Below the pieces are notes generated by a model. That model had not been told where the DNA came from. It was given only the letters and a program-made list of their open reading frames with translations, and did not search any database. From contig NC_067203.1 of the NCBI RefSeq assembly GCF_026262505.1, forward strand, positions 26,455,411 to 26,519,410: DNA of 64,000 nt, written 5' to 3'. Position numbers and translations under genes: made by a program. This stretch comes from Trichomonas vaginalis G3. Its lineage: Eukaryota; Parabasalia; Trichomonadida; Trichomonadidae. Of the stretch, positions 57,393-64,000 are shown one piece after another. Each line of letters opens with the position of its first letter. The first letter of the stretch is position 1.

Positions 57393-58276
57393 AACAATGT
57401 TGGTCGTTCCCATGGAATATTTTTGACTTTAATGGTATTAGTCATGATATGAATCTCAAGGTATGAACGAGGAGAGATGAGAGACTTATATGCTTCCCAA
57501 ATTTCTTCAAAAGGTAAATGTTATACCTGACTGTTTCCAAATGAGTTCAATATCATAACGTGAGAAACCTTGAAAGATAACGAAGTCAGTTATGAGACGT
57601 TTTATGTTTAAAGCTAAAAACCTCCATGTTTGCATAAGTATTGCTACAGTTAAGTGGTAATGTCTGACTTTAGTAATGATGTTAGCTAATGGTGAGTCTG
57701 GTTTTGACACTAAACCTTTTCCGGCGAAGTCGTCACAAACGAGCAGAGTGTTTGAAGGATATTTTTTGAAGGGGTATTTTGAAAGTTTTGACAGAATGTA
57801 GTTTGTAAGTTGTTTCATATCGTAAACTCCTGAGTACTGACGTAAGTGGTGTTTGTCAATAATTCTTTCCATCTCCTCAGAAGTCTTTTGCATTCCTGAC
57901 TGTATAAATTCAACGATGGCATAATATTTCCTCTTACGTCGAATGTAACGTTGAAGAAATTCAATGAGTTCACTGTCTGGAACTTTAACGACAGAGGCTT
58001 GAACTTTTGACATAAATGTTTTCGCTGTTGAGTCATAGAGTCTGAAGTTGCTGATATAATGATTTGGTCATAATATGAGTCATTTCCTAAACGTTCTGTT
58101 ATGAGTATATGACGAATGAGGTTAAATGTCTTACCTGAACCCATCTTTCCACAATAGAAATAAACGCCATTTGAACAGAACTCATAATCTTTGCTGAAAG
58201 GAAGAATAAGAGAAGAGTTAAGTTTGTCTGTCGTTTCATTCATGTCTTCATCTACGTCATGTATTAAATGCTTCAT
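57389..58276 (-). pseudogene. Genome packaging ATPase of element A (broken)
   Basis: Counterpart of 38647 in B, about 295 codons with about two breaks. Walker A 'FYCGKMGSGKTFNLI' and Walker B 'NTLLVCDDFAGKG' are readable, as is 'LTVAILMQTWRFLALNIKRL'. It is divergent from the penton-like gene at 58293. Confidence 0.88.
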
Positions 58277-58292
58277 TTTATCTCCATTAAAA

Positions 58293-59174
58293 ATGCAAGT
58301 CAGAAATATTCAGAACATAGCACCGAGTCTAACTGACAAGAGTATAAAGATATACTATGAACACGTTATGATGAAACCTACCAAAATTCAAGAAAGTCAG
58401 TATACTTATGAATATCCAAGACACTGGGTAGAGTATGTAGGAGGTGAGAAAGCTATTGAAATCAGACAGGTTCGAAGTATTCCAGCAGGAAGAACAATAT
58501 TATTGAAGAACTTTAATGTTTTGAGGTATAATGATGAAACAAAAAAGCAAGATAGTTTCCCTGTTGCTGTGTATGTGAACTTAGACACAGGAGATGACAT
58601 GAAAGTTTTTAATACAAAGCTTCAAACGGTAGTGAGAGAACAACTGACTGCGGAAGGGCATCCATTACCTTCAGAAGTTACCATAGCATATAATTTTGAA
58701 ACAAACTCAATAGATTTTAAAGTCATCTCTGCAAAGAAGTCAGGTTTTACATTTAATGAAGCAGATGTATATTCGAATGAAAACTTCAAAGCTATTGCAT
58801 GGTTAGATAATGACGATTGCTTTAAGAAAATATTTAAATACAGTGACTCAACGATGTCAATAGATGACCTTCGTGGAATGTTACCATCGACGTTTACAGT
58901 AGAAGGTTCAGCAGGACTGCTTACAAGATTGTCAATTGGTGGTATTTGGTCTCGTGAGAACATTGTTATAAAATCCAGTATAAGTGAATTTGCTGAAGAA
59001 TCTATATTATGTCTTTCAAACTATATGTATTCGCCGCCGAAGCATTATAGTATAACAAACTTTGTCAGTAAGTTTAACATAAGACTTGTTGAACCTTCTT
59101 CAATGAAAGATGTTGTGCTACCTAAAGATGGAAAGGATGGACTCATTATTGAAATGATTTTAATTGCATATTAA
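58293..59174 (+). CDS. Penton-like minor capsid protein 3, element A
   Basis: About 293 codons, apparently whole, starting at the ATG after TTTTATCTCCATTAAAA. 'YEYPRHWVEYVGGEKAIEIR' and closing 'SKFNIRLVEPSSMKDVVLPK'. Very similar to 37749 in B. Its stop codon overlaps the start of 59175 by a TAAATG arrangement. Confidence 0.65.
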   Translation: MQVRNIQNIAPSLTDKSIKIYYEHVMMKPTKIQESQYTYEYPRHWVEYVGGEKAIEIRQVRSIPAGRTILLKNFNVLRYNDETKKQDSFPVAVYVNLDTGDDMKVFNTKLQTVVREQLTAEGHPLPSEVTIAYNFETNSIDFKVISAKKSGFTFNEADVYSNENFKAIAWLDNDDCFKKIFKYSDSTMSIDDLRGMLPSTFTVEGSAGLLTRLSIGGIWSRENIVIKSSISEFAEESILCLSNYMYSPPKHYSITNFVSKFNIRLVEPSSMKDVVLPKDGKDGLIIEMILIAY

Positions 59175-59372
59175 ATGAGCTTGTTCTTGAAGGTCATTCA
59201 TGATGAAATAACTGTTGTAGAAGATGTTAGCAATTGTTCAGACATTTTGAAGCGTATAGATGAGATAAGAAAGAAGTTTATGAATGAGAACGTTTATGTT
59301 TCATTGACTTTCTCCAGTAACGAGAACTTTTATGAGATAATATTGAAGAGAGATGATTTTAATATGGTGTAA
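59175..59372 (+). CDS. Small unknown protein, element A
   Basis: 65 codons, whole: 'MSLFLKVIHDEITVVEDVSN', 'VYVSLTFSSNENFYEIILKR'. It is joined to the next gene by TAAATG, a tight cluster of three genes (penton-like, this one, pVI-like). Function unknown. Confidence 0.6.
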   Translation: MSLFLKVIHDEITVVEDVSNCSDILKRIDEIRKKFMNENVYVSLTFSSNENFYEIILKRDDFNMV

Positions 59373-59900
59373 ATGGTAGCTTGGGCAGCTTTAGGCGCAA
59401 TGGGAACAAAAGCATTAGCATTTGGAGCAAAAGCACTTGGAGCTTATGACGCAGTAAATAAAATGAGTGGAGGAAGGGTTTCAAAGAACTTAGATGCAAA
59501 TAAAGGGAAGATTGGAGGCTGGGTTGCAAAGAAGTTAAGATTAAATAAAATAGGGCTCATAAATAAAGCATCCAATTTGGTTGCGACTGAGTCAGAAAAT
59601 GCTTTAGGAAAGGACGATGAGTTTGCAAAACACGCAAAAGACTTTAATGACCAGATGAAAGGTGAAACAATGCATTTAAATAGATTCGATGGAACTAAAG
59701 AAAATGTTTCTTCTCCACCAGTAGTTCTTCCGTATGGTCCCTATGGAATGTATGGAAACCCTTACGAAAGACCATTTGACCCATTGACTGGTGGAAGTAA
59801 TTGGTATCATTACGGCCGAAGAAGAAAGACAGTCAAGTTGGAGACAGACGTGAAGAAAGCAACTAAAAAGAAACCAAGGAAGAGAGTTATAAAGCAATGA
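59373..59900 (+). CDS. Basic pVI/core-like protein, element A
   Basis: A 175-codon frame that looks whole. Amphipathic 'ALGAMGTKALAFGAKALGAY', 'SGGRVSKNLDANKGKIGGWV', tyrosine-rich middle, basic tail 'KKATKKKPRKRVIKQ'. In adenoviruses protein VI joins a membrane-lytic amphipathic N-terminus with capsid and import functions, and Polintons can carry analogues. Similarity is by layout only. The stop lies in the terminal repeat. Confidence 0.55.
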   Translation: MVAWAALGAMGTKALAFGAKALGAYDAVNKMSGGRVSKNLDANKGKIGGWVAKKLRLNKIGLINKASNLVATESENALGKDDEFAKHAKDFNDQMKGETMHLNRFDGTKENVSSPPVVLPYGPYGMYGNPYERPFDPLTGGSNWYHYGRRRKTVKLETDVKKATKKKPRKRVIKQ

Positions 59901-59909
59901 ATTCAACAT

Positions 59910-59955
59910 GGTGAAAAAAGAGGTGAAAAAAGAGGTGAGATCTCACCAATTCACC
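59910..59955. promoter_or_regulatory. 12-bp iteron box, GGTGA type (A, right TIR)
   Basis: GGTGAAAAAAGA twice, then GGTGAGATCTCACC, then TTCACC. It has a perfect 12-base register and is the clearest example of the box. Confidence 0.85.
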
Positions 59956-60051
59956 TAAATTTATTTTTGTGCTATGTTTTCATACGTGTGGGAGTGGTGA
60001 TATCATTAATTTTTAAGTTTATTTTTACTGAAAATTTTTATTTGGATGTAA

Positions 60052-60336
60052 ATGACAGAACAAAAGCAACTCATTCGAATTCCACAGTATAACAAACATA
60101 CATTTAAACATTTATTCTTCCTTCCTGAGCATAACATGTTCTTTCAAATACATCCGAGACCAGTTGACTTTTCATTGACTGTGTATAAAGATAGAAATAG
60201 TTATATCATTAAACCATACGATGACGAAGGTAAGTTATGTAAATTGTACGTTAAGAAGTTAGAGAAAGTTTATGGCTTCAAGTATGACTACAATAGGGTT
60301 AACACTGATGATGAAGATATTGAGGAAAATTTATGA
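60052..60336 (+). CDS. TIR-encoded small protein of element A (right version)
   Basis: 95 codons, whole. Apart from a few residues near the start ('LIRIPQYNKHTFKHLFFLPE') it equals the B proteins. See 36559 for the domain and 18439 for the diverged partner at the other end of A. Confidence 0.7.
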   Translation: MTEQKQLIRIPQYNKHTFKHLFFLPEHNMFFQIHPRPVDFSLTVYKDRNSYIIKPYDDEGKLCKLYVKKLEKVYGFKYDYNRVNTDDEDIEENL

Positions 60337-60565
60337 GAACATTAGTGAAGTCGTTAGTGAGAACGATAGTGAGAACGTTTATTTTTACATTAGTGAGTTC
60401 GTTAGTGAGGTGAAGTGGTTGGCGGTTTTGTAAATATTTAAGGTTAGATTAGTGTTGTCGTTTGTGTTGTAAAATATACGTTAATGGTTTTGTAAAGTGT
60501 CAAATTCACATATAATGAGTAAGGTGGAACACAGTGCCGCCGTACCCTTGATATGTTTACTAACT

Positions 60566-60570
60566 ACTTC
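60566..60570. repeat. Target site duplication (right) of element A: ACTTC
   Basis: Second copy of the five bases at 18234-18238. Confidence 0.9.
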
Positions 60571-60908
60571 TAAACTACGAAGCTATACTCCAAAAGTTAG
60601 CAGAAATGAGAAGACTTTACCAGAGCTACTTACATGTAAGGGACTTACCTTCAAGCAGTCCGACCAAAGATGAATTTTCTGACATTGTCCCAATTTTGTC
60701 CGAAAGTCAGCTCAGATGTTTTGAACTGCTCCCAACATATCCAGAATATGAAAATTTGCCTGAACTCTTTCGGTTCCTCAAAAAACGTTTTTTGGTTCTC
60801 ATGTTCGAAACTTTTATCGGAAGAGACAACAAACGTTCAGAAGAAGAGCAAGATATTATTTTAAACTTGTTGTATGACTTAACTGTCATAACCAGCTTTT
60901 TGAAGTAA
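60571..60908 (+). pseudogene. Right part of the element C gene interrupted by element A
   Basis: A coding stretch that continues from the end of A to a stop at 60908: 'MRRLYQSYLHVRDLPSSSPT', 'EYENLPELFRFLKKRFLVLM', ending 'LTVITSFLK'. Mostly helical. Together with 17992-18238 it marks one gene of C that A split. Function unknown. Confidence 0.7.
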
Positions 60909-60940
60909 AACCGTCATTCTCAAACCACTTCATTTTTTCG

Positions 60941-61624
60941 ATGTCCGAACAAGCACCGAAGCCAAACTCAATGGAAGATGTCCTTTCAAGGTTGCCAGAC
61001 AAGCGCCCAGTTCAACTTCAAATTATGAATTTGAAAGCTCATCTGACAAACACCATTAAGACTCTCCAAAGTAGTCTTATGACAGAGATGAAGGAACTTA
61101 AAGGTGAGTTCCTCATGAACCAAGCTTCCAATGAGAAAGTCCTGAACGATTTCTCAGAATCGTTGCGCAATTACGAGAGAGAGAACCGAGACCTTGCCAG
61201 ACTCATCTACCGTTTCTTCGAAGAGATAGACGCCATCTGGAAGGTACTCGGAAAGGACAGAACATGCAACACCGTACTTCGTGAGTACCAAATTGAAGAA
61301 GGAATTGTCGAGGAAGAAGAGGAAGAAGAGGAAGAAGAGAAACACGAAGAAGAGGAAGTTTGGGCAACCCTTGTTGCCGATGACGCTTACGAAATTTCCC
61401 AACCCTACCCATACCAAATCCGCAACAAGGAGACAGGTAAGGTTCTTACCCCAGTCCTCAACAACTTGGGACACTTGAACCTTAACCTTCGGAATCGCGG
61501 TTCAATCTCCATGGGCAAGCTTGTCGCAATTCAATGGGTTCCAAATCCAGACAAGAAGACGAAGGTCAGACACATTGACGGTGACAAGCTCAACAACCGT
61601 AAGGAGAACCTCGAGTGGTTCTAA
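60941..61624 (+). CDS. HNH endonuclease-like protein of element C
   Basis: A 227-codon frame that looks whole. N-terminal helical/coiled-coil region ('MKELKGEFLMNQASNEKVLN'), a run of glutamates at about residues 122-138, then NUMOD4-like 'DAYEISQPYPYQIRNKETGK' and an HNH core 'VAIQWVPNPDKKTKVRHIDG' with 'DKLNNRKENLEWF'. A TTCATTTTTTCG initiator-like box lies just before the ATG. It is close to polB, as is the HNH gene of B, but with a different N-terminus. Possibly a homing or genome-processing nuclease. Confidence 0.75.
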   Translation: MSEQAPKPNSMEDVLSRLPDKRPVQLQIMNLKAHLTNTIKTLQSSLMTEMKELKGEFLMNQASNEKVLNDFSESLRNYERENRDLARLIYRFFEEIDAIWKVLGKDRTCNTVLREYQIEEGIVEEEEEEEEEEKHEEEEVWATLVADDAYEISQPYPYQIRNKETGKVLTPVLNNLGHLNLNLRNRGSISMGKLVAIQWVPNPDKKTKVRHIDGDKLNNRKENLEWF

Positions 61625-61672
61625 GAGAAAAAATATTTATTTTAGGGGGAAACCCCAAGTAAATTTAAGTTT

Positions 61673-61930
61673 TTATTTTTGGTATTGGTACCAATTTTGG
61701 AATGTGAAGACCACATCCCAACCTCTGTACGTGAGTCTTGGGTCCACGTCTAAGACCCTTCTGTAGCAATTCCAAGCCCGAGCAAATTCAATTGTCAACC
61801 ACTCGTCTCCTCTGTAGTCTTCAATCCATTCTTTGAAGAGACGGTTGAGTTCGAGCCTGGAATATCTCTTGCCTGGTACCAACACCAACATTTGGTTGAA
61901 CTGGACGAAGCGCTCAGGGATGTACGCCAT
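61673..61930 (-). CDS. Unknown 85-residue protein of element C
   Basis: A whole-looking frame, 'MAYIPERFVQFNQMLVLVPG', 'RLFKEWIEDYRGDEWLTIEF', 'VDPRLTYRGWDVVFTFQNWY'. On the minus strand AAAAAGTGACATTTTTTTA stands before the ATG, the same box as at 16315. It lies upstream of nothing else in its direction and converges with the HNH gene. No domain is recognised. Confidence 0.5.
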   Translation of the reverse strand: MAYIPERFVQFNQMLVLVPGKRYSRLELNRLFKEWIEDYRGDEWLTIEFARAWNCYRRVLDVDPRLTYRGWDVVFTFQNWYQYQK

Positions 61931-61961
61931 TAAAAAAATGTCACTTTTTTGAAAAACGTTT

Positions 61962-63996
61962 TTACTTCATGCAATGTTTAACTATTTCACCATCTTCTTT
62001 AACACCCCAGTACTTACGCTTGGAGAGGACATGAACTTCGGTGAAAATTTTGTCCAATTTGAATTGACCCATCTTTTCACCGACCATTCCCATTTCAATG
62101 AGTTTGTTGTATCCTTCTTCGTTCGTCATGAGTGCGTCAATGTTCTCATAGTAAACCTTGACTTTCGATTTGACTTCCGAGAAGAACTCATTGAAGTTGT
62201 CAAGGACTGCCTTTGCGAACTGAGGGTAAGACCAATGTTCGACAATAGGTTTTAATGTGGTTACTAAGCCACTTTGACCTTGAGTGAATTCGTACTTCAA
62301 AACAAAAGGAGAAAACCTTTCAACAAAGTTGTCGACCTTCTCATAATGTTTACTCTTCATCTCTTGAGGTTTCTTAATGGAATATCCCCATGTCGAATTC
62401 ATAAGAAACTTGAGTGTCATTGCAAGTTTGGGGTTTGAAGCTTTCCTAATATCATACAGTTGTTGTATGACTTTTCCAACTGTATAGTTCCTTCCCGGGA
62501 ACTCACCATCTTCGTTTGGAATTCCAGTCGGAATATATTGGACAAACCTCATGTATGCAGCGTTAAGGTCGACATAGTATATCTTTTCATCTGAGTCGAA
62601 CTTGTCGCAACCAATTGGTCCAGTTTGTGGAAATTCAAGTGAGTCTCTTATCTTCTGAGAAACTTCTCCTGTTATCTCATAAACATCGTCGAAGCAACCT
62701 GTTTCATATAAAACCTTCTGACCTAACTCAGATGCTCTCCAATACAATTTGACGTCAATTGGATGTCTCAATGGAAGTTTGTTTATAGCATCTTGAAGTT
62801 CTTGCAACCTCATTGGAAGTTCTTCTGGTTCAGGTTGGTATCCGAACAAACCAACTCCTTGTGGAACTGTGTACTTCTTTTGTACTAGAACTTTGTCTGG
62901 AACAACTTTTGGTCTTGCTAACAATGAAAAGTTGTTTCGTCTTTTGGTACAAAAGTTTCTGTCAGCTTGTCATCTGGAATTGGTTCCAACAAACCTTTCT
63001 CGAAAAGAATGTTTACAGCTCTGACAATGTTGCACTTACTTTTACCAAAGAATGGGTTTGTAAGACTTTCGTTCAACATGAAGTGGTTGTGGACAATTAC
63101 AATCTTCAACCATGGTAAGTCTTTGTCAACAACATAGTCGTCATGTGAAGAACCTTTAGCTGTAGGTATGTTGACTCGGATATTGACATTTGCCAACGGT
63201 GCAATTTTTGCCAATTGACCTCTGAGAATGTACCTTGTCTTCACACATGACTCAAGATACTTCATCTTCTCATCTGTAACAAGACCAGAGTTCCTGAGAC
63301 ATGTAAGAATGCAAGGTTCGTTGACAATTGTTTCAATTGAATTGTAAATTCCATACCTTGTCAAGTCAATGTCAGACTTATTTATGAAGGGGAAGTATCC
63401 AGCATGTTGTCTGACTGCTTGAGGGTTAGGTTGGTACCATTCGAACTTGACACTTGCAATTCCTTCAATTGCATTCAAAATGTCTGAGTCGGAGTCAACC
63501 ATTTGTTCTCTCTTTGTAGTCTTGAAAGCGTCAAGAAGTTTTGCGGCTGTTTGTTCATTGCCATGTGCATAGTAATGTGACCATCCAAATCTGTTATGGT
63601 CAATCTGAGATTGTGTCCTTTTTATTTCCGTCTTGAATTGCAGCAAGTACTCCCTGAAGCCTTCTTTGTTCTTTCCTTCGTCAAAGTTTACTGTAAAGGT
63701 TCGACCAGATGTAATTTGACTTCTAACTTCACGATACTTTTCATATGCATATCTTGTTCTTTCCATGGGAGCATGTGCGTCTTCACCTTTTCCTTTTTTC
63801 CTTCTCAAAGGATGCAATTGTTCGTCATGTTTCCAGTAGAATCTGGCAAGCCGTCGTGTCCTTCAACTTGAGGTTCACTAACATCGAAAGGCATGTCCAT
63901 AAGACGTTCTTCTTCTAACCTCTCTAGTCTGTTTGGATAATTGGCACGTGCTGTTTCCAAATCTAATTCGTAGGTCAGACCAGCCAGTTTTGTCAT
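61962..63996 (-). pseudogene. polB: Protein-primed family B DNA polymerase of element C (incomplete at window edge)
   Basis: About 680 codons in the window, about two breaks, continuing past the edge. N-terminal 'NEPCILTCLRNSGLVTDEKM' and 'HNHFMLNESLTN' match the same pre-exonuclease domain in A and B ('DNCFVYACIQAGVDEETIDH', 'DHYMLNERLPM'). Polymerase motif A region 'YYVDLNAAYMRFVQYIP', motif B region 'LKFLMNSTWGYSIKKP', and near the end 'MGQFKLDKIFTEVHVLSKRK'. It is much diverged from A/B, which shows that C is another Maverick family. Confidence 0.8.
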
Positions 63997-64000
63997 AGAC

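Larger units (their letters stand above)
18239..60565. mobile_element. Maverick/Polinton element A, broken, containing nested element B
   Basis: Bounded by inverted termini starting AGTTAGTAAACATATCAAG and by the 5-bp duplication ACTTC. Without the nested element B its own length is about 22.5 kb. Gene order from left: terminal ORF, 18966, Pro/Thr membrane protein, capsid, 21324, 21793, penton-like, polymerase, SSB-like, cargo genes, integrase, fibre and penton-like block, then (after B) 56325, 56998, ATPase, penton-like, 59175, pVI-like, terminal ORF. It is broken in roughly twenty places and lies opposite to B. It is younger than C (inserted in it) and older than the arrival of B. Confidence 0.95.
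59878..60565. repeat. Right terminal inverted repeat of element A
   Basis: Complement of 18239-18982 at both its outer and inner parts. The ORF inside it (60052) is nearly the same as those of B and unlike the left ORF of A. Confidence 0.85.
4033..64000. mobile_element. Outer Maverick/Polinton (element C), broken, runs off the right edge
   Basis: A virus-like DNA element with a major capsid protein (7898), penton-like protein (10536), SF3 helicase (11245), SSB-like protein (14051), packaging ATPase (14976), HNH nuclease (60941) and protein-primed family B DNA polymerase (61962-63996). Its own sequence is 4.0-18.2 kb plus 60.6-64.0 kb, split by the insertion of element A. No integrase is seen, and it may lie beyond the edge. 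The left end is uncertain within a few hundred bases. It belongs to a family clearly different from A and B. It is broken in roughly fifteen places and is the oldest of the three elements, since it hosts the others and a small transposon. Confidence 0.8.

Noticed and set aside
18250-60550. CRISPR array or bacterial origin of the window
   Set aside because: No array of equal repeats and spacers is present. Gene types, initiator boxes and Maverick content point to a protist nucleus.

Overview
The window looks like nuclear DNA of a parabasalid protist, most likely Trichomonas vaginalis or a close relative. The first 3.6 kb carries two intronless host genes, a multi-pass membrane protein and an ankyrin-repeat protein. 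The ankyrin gene starts just downstream of an initiator-like TCATTTTTCA box, the core promoter style of this group. The rest of the window is virus-like DNA of the Maverick/Polinton class, an element type known to be abundant in Trichomonas. I treat all of it as fossil. Every copy is broken in places, and breaks are not itemised.

Three Mavericks are nested. Element C is outermost. It starts somewhere near 4.0-4.5 kb and runs off the right edge. It carries a coiled-coil structural protein, a double-jelly-roll-type major capsid protein, a penton-like protein, an SF3-type helicase, an SSB-like protein, a packaging ATPase, an HNH nuclease and a protein-primed family B DNA polymerase. A 1.46-kb non-autonomous DNA transposon containing two kinds of satellite sits inside its helicase gene (12,274-13,731). 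Element A (18,239-60,565) is inserted in a small gene of C, with the 5-bp target duplication ACTTC. Element B (36,366-56,164, 19.8 kb) is inserted in a small gene of A, with the duplication TTGTG and near-identical terminal inverted repeats of about 640 bp. A and B belong to one family and lie in opposite orientations, so the window reads almost as a mirror image around 36-41 kb. C is a different, more distant family. The order of arrival is C, then A, then B.

The A/B family has a fixed backbone. It comprises a terminal small ORF inside each TIR, a pVI-like basic protein, a penton-like protein, the ATPase, a divergent pair of small genes, a second penton-like protein divergent from a phage-like tail-fibre protein, the integrase, the SSB-like protein, the DNA polymerase, a third penton-like protein, the major capsid protein and a membrane-anchored Pro/Thr-rich protein. 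Between integrase and SSB lies a variable cargo region whose genes differ between A and B: three KilA-N-type genes, one of them fused to a T5orf172-like nuclease domain, plus a tRNA-like locus and small unknown ORFs.

The most unusual signals are non-coding. (1) Ten boxes are built from half-sites repeated every 12 bp around a central AGATCT palindrome. They occur in every TIR of A and B and bracket cargo genes as matched inverted pairs of the same sequence subtype. (2) Small GC-rich double-hairpin modules are present at a site in one copy and absent in the other, and one is carried in frame within a gene, which resembles palindromic elements known from Rickettsia. (3) A stereotyped TTTTTATC leader precedes nearly all A/B genes, and a longer shared leader precedes the cargo genes. 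(4) The small protein encoded inside the TIRs shares a domain with the C-terminus of an HNH nuclease carried by B. All functions are assigned from sequence reading and memory of protein families. No searches were run.
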